DNA of 23,537 nucleotides. Source: an uncultured Halioglobus sp. GTDB taxonomy: Bacteria > Pseudomonadota > Gammaproteobacteria > Pseudomonadales > Halieaceae. Under the pieces are notes generated by a model, which did not search any database, was not told the origin of the DNA, and saw only the letters and a list, made by a program, of their open reading frames with translations. The stretch lies in assembly GCA_905480565.1 (NCBI GenBank), contig CAJQQW010000299.1, positions 1-23,537 of the forward strand, written 5' to 3'. The stretch's first letter is position 1, and each line of letters opens with the position of its first letter. The translations under genes and the position numbers were made by a program. Shown in pieces: positions 6,987 through 15,832 of this stretch.

Positions 6987-8429
6987 CTAAGTCTTCGTCT
7001 GCATGGTTACCCACTTCAGCTCCGTGAGTGCGTCGATATCGGCTTCCGTACCCTCTCGCCCAAAGCCGCTGTCACCAACACCCCCGAAAGGCACATGAGC
7101 TTCATCAGTCACAGAGGGCCCATTCACATGGACCATGCCCGACTCAATAGCGCGCGCGTAGCGCAGCGCGCTATTAAAGTCATTCGTATAAATCGCGGAA
7201 CTCAATCCGTAGCGAGAGTTATTGGCCGCGACGAGACCTTCATCCAAATCTTCGACCTGATAGACGCTGACCACAGGACCAAAAGTCTCTTCTGCGTGAC
7301 ATTCCATGTCCTCTGTCACATTGGTTAAAACCGTAGGGTGGCAGCGATTGCCCTCCCAGTCTCCACCGACCACGATATTCGCACCTTTGTCCTGCGCATC
7401 CCTGATGTGCCGCTTGATCCGTTCGCGCTGCCGATCGCTGATAATCGGCCCAATAATCGTCGCGGGGTCACGCAGATCACCCACACCCAGCTTGGACACG
7501 GCGCCTGTGTACGCTTTGATAAATTCGGGGTATATGCCCTTCTGCACATAGATCCGACTTGAACTGATGCAGGCCTGCCCCTGATGCATAAACATACCGC
7601 GCACCGCGCCTTGCACGGCATCTGATAGCGTTGCGTCGTTCAAAATCACCAGAGGATTCTTGCCGCCCAGCTCCAGCGTCACATGCTTGTTATCGCGTGC
7701 ACACAACTGCTGGATGTGTTTCCCCACTACTGTAGAACCAGTAAAGGTTACTGACCTCACCAGCGGGTGGGTCACCAGGGAGTCGCCGATCGTGTAGCCG
7801 TCGCCCGCTACAACATTGACTGCACCGTCAGGGAAACCAGCCTCTGAGAGTAATTCCGCAAACTTAAGTGCGATCACCGGCGTGTGCTCCGAAGGGAGCA
7901 TTACCACAGTACTACCCGTTGCCAGCGCGTTGGCACAAAGGCGACTCGCTTTGATGAGCGGAACATTGAAGGGCGTAATGACAGCAACCACACCGCGGGG
8001 CTCACGCCAGGTCAGGCTAATCCGGCCCGGATAATCACTGGGCAACGTCTTGCCGCTTACCTGTCTTACCATGCCAATGGCAGCACGAATAAAGCTCACC
8101 GCTTTGCCCGTTTCAAATTGCGCTTTGGAAATAGTGGAACCCGCTTCGTCTATCAACAAATCGACAAATTCTGCTTTTCGCTCCTCCAGCATTGCGGCCG
8201 CATTAGCCAGCCAGCGTTCTCGCTCGTTCACCGACGTATGTCGGTATGTCTGAAAGGCGTCATGAGCAGCCTGGACCGCAAGATCCATCTCTACCGCTGA
8301 TCCCTCGGCCACCACCGAAAATGGGCTGTCATCGCTGGGATTGAATACGGTAAAAGTCGCACCTCCGGCCGAGGTACAATGCTCACCGTTGATCCAGTGT
8401 CCTAGGGCTTGCTGATCGTCTGTCGTCAC
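6987..8429 (-). CDS. NAD(P)-dependent aromatic aldehyde dehydrogenase (vanillin/benzaldehyde type)
   Basis: A 480-aa ALDH-superfamily enzyme of full length. Catalytic residues are in place: N155 (ITPFNVPL), E253 (VTLELGGKNP) and C287 (GQACISSSR), with the FTGS turn at 229-232. The C-terminal pattern VNGPSVTDEAHVPFGGVGDSGFGREG followed by TELKWVTMQ is typical of vanillin and benzaldehyde dehydrogenases. Oddly, the cofactor-binding Lys of the usual KPSE motif is Leu (LPSE, residue 178). The start is GTG, with GGAG about 9 nt upstream. It follows the SDR gene by 25 nt. Proposed role: oxidation of an aromatic aldehyde to the acid, which would feed protocatechuate. Exact substrate is inferred. Confidence 0.88.
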   Translation of the reverse strand: MTTDDQQALGHWINGEHCTSAGGATFTVFNPSDDSPFSVVAEGSAVEMDLAVQAAHDAFQTYRHTSVNERERWLANAAAMLEERKAEFVDLLIDEAGSTISKAQFETGKAVSFIRAAIGMVRQVSGKTLPSDYPGRISLTWREPRGVVAVITPFNVPLIKASRLCANALATGSTVVMLPSEHTPVIALKFAELLSEAGFPDGAVNVVAGDGYTIGDSLVTHPLVRSVTFTGSTVVGKHIQQLCARDNKHVTLELGGKNPLVILNDATLSDAVQGAVRGMFMHQGQACISSSRIYVQKGIYPEFIKAYTGAVSKLGVGDLRDPATIIGPIISDRQRERIKRHIRDAQDKGANIVVGGDWEGNRCHPTVLTNVTEDMECHAEETFGPVVSVYQVEDLDEGLVAANNSRYGLSSAIYTNDFNSALRYARAIESGMVHVNGPSVTDEAHVPFGGVGDSGFGREGTEADIDALTELKWVTMQTKT

Positions 8430-8454
8430 GCTCTGAGCTCCACTGCTGACTGAT

Positions 8455-9210
8455 TCAGTAGTTCAGCGCGCCACCATCCACATTGATGCACTGACCAGAA
8501 ATAAAATCGCTGTCTTCACTGGCAAGAAAGTAGACAGTTCCCAGCAGATCGTCCGGCATCATATCGCGCTGGAACGCACGCATATTCTCGTTCGCCGAGC
8601 GCGCCATATCATATTGCTTACTCTCCGCCACGCCTTCACTCTCCGTGAGTCCGACCATAATACAGTTCACATAGACGTTACTGGCCGCGAGCTCTCGCGA
8701 TAGGGCTCGTGTTTGGCCCACCACAGCACCTTTAGAGGCCACGTAATGGCAGAACATAGGCGCCCCTCGCAGGAACGTGCCAGATGAGATGTTAATGATC
8801 TTGCCACGGCCGTTCTTCTGCATACTGGGAAGCATCGCCTTGGTGGCCTGAAACGGCCCACGTGCGTTCACCCTCATTACCGCATCCCACTCTTCGTTAC
8901 TTAGCTCAGTAAACGGTTTAAATTGGATGGATGCAAAGATCGCAGCGTTGTTGATCAAAATTTCGATGGGCCCAAAGTGCCCCTCAACCTCGGCTACCAG
9001 GTTTTTCAGTGAGTCGTCGTCAGTGACATCAGCGCTGACACCCATCGCTGAACCGCCCTCTCCGTTGATCTCATCAACTACTGATGAGGTATCGGCAAGA
9101 TCACATACGACGACAAGTGCGCCCTGTGATGCCAGCCCTTTCGCATAGGCCGCTCCGATTCCCTGAGCAGCGCCGGTCACTACGGCAACTTTGTCCTTCA
9201 GTCTATCCAT
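8455..9210 (-). CDS. Short-chain dehydrogenase/reductase (classical SDR)
   Basis: A 251-aa classical SDR with cofactor motif TGAAQGIG (12-19), D37 after beta-2 (VVVCDLAD) suggesting NAD preference, and NNAA (87-90). Catalytic residues are N115, S143, Y156 and K160 (HYVASK). The C-terminal SGQCINVDGG is typical. It lies 19 nt downstream of a GST gene and 25 nt upstream of an aldehyde dehydrogenase, so it probably oxidises an alcohol or dihydrodiol intermediate. In Sphingobium lignin-dimer catabolism the SDR LigD and GST LigF act in sequence, which makes this neighbourhood suggestive. LigD-type enzymes are longer, however, so orthology is not claimed. Confidence 0.9.
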   Translation of the reverse strand: MDRLKDKVAVVTGAAQGIGAAYAKGLASQGALVVVCDLADTSSVVDEINGEGGSAMGVSADVTDDDSLKNLVAEVEGHFGPIEILINNAAIFASIQFKPFTELSNEEWDAVMRVNARGPFQATKAMLPSMQKNGRGKIINISSGTFLRGAPMFCHYVASKGAVVGQTRALSRELAASNVYVNCIMVGLTESEGVAESKQYDMARSANENMRAFQRDMMPDDLLGTVYFLASEDSDFISGQCINVDGGALNY

Positions 9211-9229
9211 AATTAAATAGTCCTCACCT

Positions 9230-10036
9230 CTATAGCCCGATGATTGTTTTCACTTCAGGCCAGCTCTGCGTGCCAAATTCTTTAAGGTCATCCGTGAGTT
9301 CTTCAGGACACCAGTCGAGAAATACCTCCTTGAAACGAGGCCGAGCCTTGATGGCAGAGAACCAGCGCTCAACCCCTAGCAGGCGTCCGGACCACATGCC
9401 CGACATGCTTAGCATATCGAGACGATTCACGTAGGGGGCCAAGCCGATATCGGCAAGCGAAAAGCCATCTCCGGCTAGCCATTTTTGTTGTAACAACACT
9501 TCGTTCATCTTCACCAGATAGTCGTAATACAACCCAATGGTGTCGCCTATGCCGGGCGCACTGAAACCCTCGCGAACGATTTCCTGTTTACGCGCCTTCC
9601 ACTTCGAGGTGACAGACTGATCCGGGGTGCTTTCTAGAAACTCTTCCAGCTTCTCGGGCGGCAAACGAAGAACAATATGGCGATGGCAGCAAACGAAGGT
9701 GAGCTCGCCACAGGCAGGATGGAGCTGCTCATCGACAGCCTTGGTCCACATGCGCATCTGTGCGCGACCATAGGCATCAGATGGAATCAGATCTGGCCCG
9801 GAGAATTCGTCGTCAATATATTCACATATTACCGTGGACTCATTCAGAATCTTGCCGTCATGAACCAGCGATGGCACCACCGCTTTAGGATTGATGGCCC
9901 GATACTCATCAGTGAACTGCTCGCCGGCAAGAATATCGATGTAGTGAGATTGATCGACCCCAACCCCCTTTTCAGCCAGCGCAAACCGCACCTTAGCGGC
10001 ACACACAGATGATCCGTGATGATAAAGCTCCAGCAC
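9230..10036 (-). CDS. Glutathione S-transferase, LigF (beta-etherase)-like
   Basis: A 268-aa cytosolic GST. The thioredoxin-like N-domain has HHGSSVCAAKVR (candidate catalytic S9/S10, C12), cis-Pro55 (VVPSL) and the glutathione gamma-Glu site ES (66-67, in LNESTVICEYIDDEF). The all-alpha C-domain contains RMWTKAVDEQLHPACGEL and a WLAGDGFSLADIGLAPYV capping motif. NESTVICEY plus MWTK-x-VDE resembles the beta-etherase LigF, which cleaves guaiacylglycerol ether bonds with glutathione. It is longer than the ~210-aa average GST, as LigF is. The start is GTG, overlapping the previous gene's TAG by one base (TAGTG), with GAGGAG upstream. This indicates translational coupling. Substrate inferred. Confidence 0.85.
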   Translation of the reverse strand: MLELYHHGSSVCAAKVRFALAEKGVGVDQSHYIDILAGEQFTDEYRAINPKAVVPSLVHDGKILNESTVICEYIDDEFSGPDLIPSDAYGRAQMRMWTKAVDEQLHPACGELTFVCCHRHIVLRLPPEKLEEFLESTPDQSVTSKWKARKQEIVREGFSAPGIGDTIGLYYDYLVKMNEVLLQQKWLAGDGFSLADIGLAPYVNRLDMLSMSGMWSGRLLGVERWFSAIKARPRFKEVFLDWCPEELTDDLKEFGTQSWPEVKTIIGL

Positions 10037-10812
10037 TATTTACTCCTCAGCATTTCAGGTGGGAACCAATCGACTACTGACTTCTGGAAACTGGGCCGTG
10101 ATTCGATACGCTTGACCCATTTGGCAATATTGTCGTACGAGTCAAATGAGTAACCTGCCAGCAGATCGAGCGTAAACTGCAGCGGCAGCCACGCTACGTC
10201 CGCCAGAGAAAAGGCGTCCCCAGCAATCCATTCACTCTCTGCCAGACCCCTATCCAGCGTTTGAAAGCAGTCATCGATGATTGCCTCTGCTGCACTCACC
10301 TCGTCCGCGGAGAAACCGGTAGTAGTGCTGCGGCGATGGAACTCCAAAAGCTCCCGATTCGTCTGCAGACTGCGGTACTTCTCCTCTTCCTCAAGATTCT
10401 GAGCCATATTCTTACCGACCCTTCTGTCATAGATGAAGGTCTTGATAGCTTTGACATGGATCTCGACAGCCTTGCGAAGCCAGAAGTACATCTGTTCCCG
10501 CTGCTGAGGATCTGAAGGTTTCAGAGGAGGCTCAGGAAAGGCATCATCGAGATGGTCGATAATGTCATCAGATTCGATGATAACCACGCCATCATTAACC
10601 AATGTTGGAACCAGCCCGGCAGGATTGATGCCGAAGTATTCAGGCGTTATGTGTTCCTTCTTGAGAATATTGAGGTGGTGGCTCTCCCACTCGAGGCCTT
10701 TCTCCTCAAGCACCATGCGAACACGCATGGAGCAGTTCGAAACACCACTGTGGAAAAGATGGAGGCCCGCGTAACTCAGGACCTCCTCATTGGTTGGCAC
10801 AATAACAGGCAT
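10036..10812 (-). CDS. Glutathione S-transferase, second paralogue
   Basis: A 258-aa GST with a short N-terminal extension before LHLFHSGVSNCSMRVRM (S25, C27, S28 near the active site). It has cis-Pro69 (GLVPTL), the ES glutathione site (80-81) and a C-domain ending in the WIAGDAFSLADVAWLPL motif. It differs clearly from its downstream neighbour, to which it is translationally coupled, so the two are not a recent duplication. Two different GSTs in one operon recall systems where one cleaves a thioether or ether stereospecifically and another removes glutathione. The gene starts 41 nt after the TonB receptor stop. Substrate unknown. Confidence 0.85.
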   Translation of the reverse strand: MPVIVPTNEEVLSYAGLHLFHSGVSNCSMRVRMVLEEKGLEWESHHLNILKKEHITPEYFGINPAGLVPTLVNDGVVIIESDDIIDHLDDAFPEPPLKPSDPQQREQMYFWLRKAVEIHVKAIKTFIYDRRVGKNMAQNLEEEEKYRSLQTNRELLEFHRRSTTTGFSADEVSAAEAIIDDCFQTLDRGLAESEWIAGDAFSLADVAWLPLQFTLDLLAGYSFDSYDNIAKWVKRIESRPSFQKSVVDWFPPEMLRSK

Positions 10813-10853
10813 CAGTTAATCCTTACCGGCATTAAGAAAAAATCAGACGTGAC

Positions 10854-13184
10854 TCAGTCGAATCTAGCTCGGAACTGAATAGCAATCTCTCTGGGAGGGT
10901 TCATGGCCGCTAGGATGTTAGGACCCGAGGGAATGCACCATGCGCAATAATCCTCGTTGCTAAGATTCTTTCCTATGAGGGAGACGGTCCAGTTCTCGGA
11001 AGGAGAAACCAAGCGCAGCACGGCGTTATAGAGCGTGAACGACTCGGTTAGTACGTTATCTTGGTAAGAGATGTCCGTGTAAAAGTCGTCGGAGTAAGAA
11101 ATATCGAGTCGCCCCCCGACACCCCACCCCGCAAAGACATCATCAACCTGAAAATCCGCGAACAGCGCAGCTTTCACCTCAGGTGCGAAAATGAGTGGCA
11201 AACCCGCTAGGTTACAGGTCCCAGTCTCAGCGTCTGGAACCACTGGAGTACCTGGATAACACTCTGCACCGGGGAAAGAGTCGTACTCGGCGTCGGTGTA
11301 GGCAAAGTTCGCCCCCAGAGTCCATACGCTGTTGAGGGCCCATGTCGAGTCAAATTCGATACCCTGACTGGTGGAATCCGCGGCATTTGAAACCGAAAAT
11401 GCGGGTATCTCACCCGGTATCTGCGTGGAAAGCTGCAGCCCCTCAATATCTATTCGGTAAAGTGCTACGTTCAGCGCCAGAGCCCCATCAAGTAGCGAGG
11501 CCTTCGCCCCGACTTCAAAAGAGTCCACGTTTTCATCGTCATACTCAAAATTTGCTTCAGGCCCCTCGATTCGATCACTGAAGCCACCGGTCTTATGCCC
11601 TTGTGAGTAGTTCGCATAGAGCATCGCGCTATCACTGACGTCCCACTGCAGCGTCACAGCACCTGTAAACTTGCTCTCGCTGCGACTATCCGAGGCAACC
11701 AAGGGAGGGCCCCCAGGGCCTCCTGGAATATCTAGGCGGTTGTTGGTCTGGTACTCGGCAAAGTAGCGCTCGAACGCAAAATCCTTTTCTTCGCGGGCGT
11801 AGCGACCGCCGAGGATAAGCGAGATGTCGTTAGAAACCTGCCAACGAACCTGGCCAAAGCCCGCAACGGTTTGGGTATCCTGATTCCACGGCTCGTACCG
11901 ATCCATGTATAAACCACCGGGATCAAGAAACACCGTGGACAGATTAAGGCTCGAATTCTGGAACCGCTTCAGCTCCGAATCTTCAAAATACGCGCCAAAG
12001 ATGTAGTCCATGGTATCGGTGGGTGTCGAGGCAAATCGAAATTCCTGAGTGAATCCCTCGTAGTCTTCGTTTCTTCGAGCCCGAAAGCCACTAGCTAGAC
12101 CCATATCAAGGCCCAAGAAATTGTGCTGGTAATCATAGGTCTGAAACGCCGTGACGGAAGTCAAAGTGCCCGCTTCAAAGTCATGCTCTACCCGCAGCGT
12201 TATGTTCTGGCTCTCCTGATCTCGACTTGGACAAAATGATCCCGTATTAAACGCGGTGTCTGCCGCGCCATCTCCTGTCGTATCGCGATTAGCGACCACA
12301 TCAGTACAATCAACGTCGTAGATCCAATCTAATTCCGGAGTGAAATCGGGCGAATGTGTTTGATAAACAAACAATGGCGGGCCGCCAGCATCATTCCATT
12401 CGGCGGTATCTGCGCCGTCTTCATCAAACTCGGCGTGCTCGAGTTTTAGGTCTACTCGTGTTCGATCTGTGGGCGTCCAGGCAAAACTCAGCCTAAACAT
12501 GCTCTCGTCACGGTTAGGTCCGCCAGGGCCAACCAGTCTGTTCTCATAGAACCCGTCGGCGTCGCGGTAGCGAACAGCAAGGCGCGCTCCAAGATTATCG
12601 GTTAGAGGCCCTGAGATGTAGCCCTCGACGTCGTTGTTGCCACCCGTCGTTTCATAAGTACTGGCAGATGCCGTAAAGCCTGCTTCAAATTCGGAAGTCG
12701 GCTTAGCGGTATGCATTATCAAGGCCCCAGCTACGGTGTTTTTCCCAAACAAAGTGCCCTGAGGCCCCCGTAACACTTCCACACCAGCGAGATCCATAAA
12801 CCCATGGAGATTAATCGCGGCGCGGCCGATGTAGACGTCATCAACAAAGCGGCCAACAGACTGCTCGATCGAGTGGCTAGCACCCGAGCCCAGCCCACGG
12901 ATATAAAGGTTTGGCAGAATAGATGCGCTGTTAATTTCAAAGTTTGGAATCAGCAATGACAGCTGTTCCATATCCATAATGCCAAGATCCTGAATCGTGT
13001 CGCCGCTCACCGCAGCAACGGAAATCGGAACATCTTGAATACTCTCTGCCCGACGCGTAGCAGAAACCACCACTTCTTCCAAAGCGCCCTGCGCAAACAC
13101 ACCGGTGCTAGCGCTGGCACTAGCAGAAATAAGTCCTAGATAAAGGCCTCTTCCCAACCACGCTCCGAGCCGACTTTTTGTCAT
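10854..13184 (-). CDS. TonB-dependent outer-membrane receptor heading the GST operon
   Basis: A 776-aa receptor. Signal peptide (cleavage near VFAQG), TonB box (EEVVVSATRRAESIQDVPI), plug motifs (LYIRGLGSGASH, VEVLRGPQGTLFGKNTVAGALI) and a barrel ending in REIAIQFRARFD. The final residue is Asp after Phe, a slight departure from a terminal aromatic. It is related to, but well diverged from, the receptor at 3262-5730. Being first in an operon with two GSTs, an SDR, an ALDH and a peroxiredoxin-like gene, it probably imports their substrate or a precursor. It is transcribed divergently from the LysR gene at 13344. Confidence 0.93.
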   Translation of the reverse strand: MTKSRLGAWLGRGLYLGLISASASASTGVFAQGALEEVVVSATRRAESIQDVPISVAAVSGDTIQDLGIMDMEQLSLLIPNFEINSASILPNLYIRGLGSGASHSIEQSVGRFVDDVYIGRAAINLHGFMDLAGVEVLRGPQGTLFGKNTVAGALIMHTAKPTSEFEAGFTASASTYETTGGNNDVEGYISGPLTDNLGARLAVRYRDADGFYENRLVGPGGPNRDESMFRLSFAWTPTDRTRVDLKLEHAEFDEDGADTAEWNDAGGPPLFVYQTHSPDFTPELDWIYDVDCTDVVANRDTTGDGAADTAFNTGSFCPSRDQESQNITLRVEHDFEAGTLTSVTAFQTYDYQHNFLGLDMGLASGFRARRNEDYEGFTQEFRFASTPTDTMDYIFGAYFEDSELKRFQNSSLNLSTVFLDPGGLYMDRYEPWNQDTQTVAGFGQVRWQVSNDISLILGGRYAREEKDFAFERYFAEYQTNNRLDIPGGPGGPPLVASDSRSESKFTGAVTLQWDVSDSAMLYANYSQGHKTGGFSDRIEGPEANFEYDDENVDSFEVGAKASLLDGALALNVALYRIDIEGLQLSTQIPGEIPAFSVSNAADSTSQGIEFDSTWALNSVWTLGANFAYTDAEYDSFPGAECYPGTPVVPDAETGTCNLAGLPLIFAPEVKAALFADFQVDDVFAGWGVGGRLDISYSDDFYTDISYQDNVLTESFTLYNAVLRLVSPSENWTVSLIGKNLSNEDYCAWCIPSGPNILAAMNPPREIAIQFRARFD

Positions 13185-13294
13185 TCTGAGATACCCTTTT
13201 TTAGTTATGTTTAATCGCCACCCTGCCCCTAGGCAGAAGCGCGCCCAAAGGCTGCGCCTAGCTCAGCACGGATAGTAAAAATGACTTTATTCGC

Positions 13295-13310
13295 AAACAA
13301 TATGCTGTTT
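13295..13310. promoter_or_regulatory. Candidate LysR-type operator between the TonB receptor operon and lysR
   Basis: AAACA (13295-13299) and TGTTT (13306-13310) form an inverted repeat with a 6-bp spacer, in the 159-bp divergent gap, 34 bp before the lysR start. LysR regulators usually bind T-N11-A-like palindromes in such gaps and repress themselves while activating the divergent operon. The assignment is positional. Confidence 0.4.
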
Positions 13311-13343
13311 AACTGACTCAATATTCGCGTTTCGAGAACAAAC

Positions 13344-14291
13344 ATGGACGAACTCAAATCCATTCGCTCCTTCGTCAAAGTCGTCGAGGCCGGCAGTTTT
13401 GCCGAGGCGGCGCGTCAGGAAGGCATCGCCAAGTCCGTCATCACAAAGCGAATCAACCAACTTGAATCCCATATGGAAATGGTACTACTGCAGCGCTCCA
13501 CCCGAAAAATGTCGCTCACCGACACGGGCGCTAACTTTTATGAACGCTGCGTCAAGATCGTCGGTGATCTCGACAATGCGAAATCCGCAGTGAGCACCAT
13601 GGAGTGGGGCCTGAGCGGGACATTCCGCGTCAGTTGTATTTCGTCTTTCACCTCAGTGTGCCTCGCTCAGGACCTGTGTGAATTCGGTCGCGATCATCCC
13701 GACCTGAGTATCGACCTTCAGCAGCACGATAGGTTCTGTGATCCGGTGCACGAAGGCTTTGATGTGTGTATTCAAGCCGGAAACACGCCGACCGGAGTGC
13801 TCGAAGCTACAGAGGTTTTGCCTGTGCGCCGTTTGCTAGTAGCGAGTCCCAGTTACCTCGAAAAACATGGCATCCCGTCCTCACCCGAGGACCTGGCCGA
13901 TCATCCTTTTGCGCTAAATAATTACGTGACGCCTACACTCAAGCTGAACCTGATGAAAGATGACCGGCCAGTTGAGATTCCTATTGAGCCCGTCATCGTG
14001 GCTAATAACATCTGGATGCTTCATGCCGCGGTCACGAGCGGTCATTGCCTGTCGTTGATGCCTATTTTCTTCATTGAAAAAGAGATTCTGTCTGGGAAAC
14101 TGGTGCCGATAATGGTCGAGTACAAAGTCCGCGAAGTATCTCTCCGCGCCTACTACCGTCGGTCACAGTATGTACCGATGAAAGTGCGCATTTTCATCAA
14201 TTTTCTGCGGCGTAAATATGGCGACCTACCCCCTTGGGATCTACGAGTAATGGAGAAAATGCCGGAGTTAAAGCTACTCCCCGAATCCTAG
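13344..14291 (+). CDS. LysR-type transcriptional regulator
   Basis: A 315-aa regulator of normal LTTR length. The winged HTH is at residues 1-60 (SIRSFVKVVEAGSFAEAARQ, then SVITKRINQLESHM). The effector-binding domain starts near 88 (GTFRVSCISSF), with SSPEDLADHPFALNNY as the usual hinge segment. It belongs to the CrgA/DsdC-like branch by N-terminal pattern. It is divergent from the TonB receptor-GST-SDR-ALDH operon and is its likely local regulator. It also lies upstream of the MFS gene on the same strand. The effector is unknown, probably an aromatic intermediate. Confidence 0.9.
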   Translation: MDELKSIRSFVKVVEAGSFAEAARQEGIAKSVITKRINQLESHMEMVLLQRSTRKMSLTDTGANFYERCVKIVGDLDNAKSAVSTMEWGLSGTFRVSCISSFTSVCLAQDLCEFGRDHPDLSIDLQQHDRFCDPVHEGFDVCIQAGNTPTGVLEATEVLPVRRLLVASPSYLEKHGIPSSPEDLADHPFALNNYVTPTLKLNLMKDDRPVEIPIEPVIVANNIWMLHAAVTSGHCLSLMPIFFIEKEILSGKLVPIMVEYKVREVSLRAYYRRSQYVPMKVRIFINFLRRKYGDLPPWDLRVMEKMPELKLLPES

Positions 14292-14415
14292 GCCCTTCTC
14301 GCTTCGGTATCTGACGGCGGTCACAAGGACAATCTCTGGAAAGGCACTATCGCGACCCGCCAGACACAGAAGCTTGAATGTCTACGTATTCGAATTCATT
14401 CGCTTTACACAAATG

Positions 14416-14446
14416 TTCATTAGCCACGCAATGTGGCTTTAATGAA
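14416..14446 (+). promoter_or_regulatory. Strong hairpin upstream of the MFS transporter gene
   Basis: TTCATTA-GCCAC (14416-14427) pairs with GTGGC-(TT bulge)-TAATGAA (14433-14446) around a 5-nt loop, giving 12 bp with one bulge. No proper T-run follows, so it is more likely an mRNA leader structure or operator than a simple terminator. The rest of 14292-14502 has no gene. Confidence 0.45.
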
Positions 14447-14502
14447 TGCTCGGCCTATCGATTCCGGATACCTACAAAAAACCAAATCGGAGCCACGCGA
14501 AG

Positions 14503-15717
14503 ATGAATGAGTTTTCTCAGGGTTGGAGGCCTCTGCTAGCCGCCACTATCGGCACCATGTGCGGCATTTTCACTCTGACGAACTACTCGCAGGGGTTTTT
14601 TGTAGGCCCCGTCACGGCAGAGTTTGGTTGGACACCGCCGCAGTTTTTCCTGAGCTACACCGTCATGATGTGTCTAGGCCTTATCACTGGCCCCATTGTT
14701 GGTTCTCTGGTCAAACGACATGGATTGCGCAGTATCGGCATATTCGGGCTCATTGGGCACTCCCTGGCTTACGTGCTCCTTTCATTCAACACGGGGTCCT
14801 TGGCCGTCTGGTGTGCAAGTTGGGCGCTGCTCGGTTTGCTTGGAGCAGGCTCCTTGCCAATAGTGTGGACCGGCGTCCTTAATGGCTGGTTCACAAAGCA
14901 CCGTGGCAAGGCTATTGGGATCACGATGATGGGAACGGGGTTGGGAGCCTTCATACTTCCGCCCATTGTGGAGTTCGTAATCTCAAATTATGGCTGGCGT
15001 CTGGGGTACAGAACTATCGGATTGGGAGCGATGTGCATATCACTGCCGATTGTTTTCTCTCTGTTTCGCGAGAACACCACAGCGCAAACCGGAGACGCGG
15101 GTGCGACAGGGCCGACTTCATGGGGCATTACTCGCTCTCAGGCCATGCGAACTACTAATTTCTGGCTACTTGGCGCCGTAATGTTCGTAACTGTTATCGT
15201 TCTTACCGGCTTGTTGTCCAACTTCCCGCGAATCATGGGCGAACAAGGTTTCGCGCCAAGCGCGATTGCAGGCATCGCATCGGTAATGGGTATTACCGTG
15301 GTGATTGGTCGTCTTGCGGTTGGGATCCTAGTCGATAAGTTTTGGGCGCCCGGTGTCGCCGCCGTTTTTTTTATGCTCCCGACCATCGCTCTTCTAATAA
15401 TCTTAAGAGGGGATGTGGGTACTTCAACCGCAATGATGATCGCTATCATGATTGGTCTGGCGGCCGGAGCTGAGCTGGATCTGCTGGCATACCTGACAAG
15501 TACGTTCTTTGGACCAGACCATTACCCGGAGATTTTCGGCGCCATCATTGCCTTTTTCTTAGTGGGTGCGGGCATTGCCCCACCGCTGTTCGGGGCTGTC
15601 GCGCAGGCCACAGGCGGCTACGCGACAATGCTTAGCGTGGCCGTGGGTATGCTTGTAGCCTGTATCGCCATGTTCCTGGCTATGGGGCGTTACCCAGAGC
15701 AGGTACGATCGCCTTAA
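14503..15717 (+). CDS. MFS transporter, monocarboxylate/organic-acid type
   Basis: A 404-aa protein from ATG 14503 with about 12 hydrophobic helices. This start follows GGAG by 10 nt and matches the family's usual N-terminus (MNEFSQGWRPLL). An in-frame ATG at 14446 would add 19 polar residues and begin inside a hairpin. The first-helix pattern GIFTLTNYSQGFFVGPVTAEFGW and the loop R-G-K-A-I-G-I (residues 147-153) are typical of oxalate/formate and monocarboxylate porters. It sits among aromatic-catabolism genes and converges with an arylsulfatase gene. Uptake of an aromatic or dicarboxylic acid is the best guess. Confidence 0.88.
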   Translation: MNEFSQGWRPLLAATIGTMCGIFTLTNYSQGFFVGPVTAEFGWTPPQFFLSYTVMMCLGLITGPIVGSLVKRHGLRSIGIFGLIGHSLAYVLLSFNTGSLAVWCASWALLGLLGAGSLPIVWTGVLNGWFTKHRGKAIGITMMGTGLGAFILPPIVEFVISNYGWRLGYRTIGLGAMCISLPIVFSLFRENTTAQTGDAGATGPTSWGITRSQAMRTTNFWLLGAVMFVTVIVLTGLLSNFPRIMGEQGFAPSAIAGIASVMGITVVIGRLAVGILVDKFWAPGVAAVFFMLPTIALLIILRGDVGTSTAMMIAIMIGLAAGAELDLLAYLTSTFFGPDHYPEIFGAIIAFFLVGAGIAPPLFGAVAQATGGYATMLSVAVGMLVACIAMFLAMGRYPEQVRSP

Positions 15718-15832
15718 AGCAAGCCGCAGATCCGCAAAGCTATACTCCAGCTGGAGCTGCAGTGCCACACCAAGCGCGCTAACGGCCTGATCTCGAGATA
15801 GATCGCAGCCAAGCCGTCTACTTTCAAAACCC

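Noticed and set aside
7884..8300. 138-codon plus-strand frame opposite the aldehyde dehydrogenase
   Set aside because: A shadow of a gene with intact catalytic motifs; composition is low-quality and without domains.
8455..9210. SDR as LigD (C-alpha dehydrogenase)
   Set aside because: At 251 aa it is shorter than LigD-type enzymes, and motifs are generic to classical SDRs.
9230..10812. The GST pair as true orthologues of LigE and LigF
   Set aside because: Neither shows the LigE N-terminal pattern. Only the 9230-10036 protein resembles LigF in the ES and MWTK regions, so only a LigF-like label is used.
15745..15799. Palindromes CTCCAGCTGGAG and ATCTCGAGAT between the convergent MFS and sulfatase genes as a bidirectional terminator
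   Set aside because: No T-run follows on either strand and the arms have no loop. They may be chance or protein sites, so no terminator is called.
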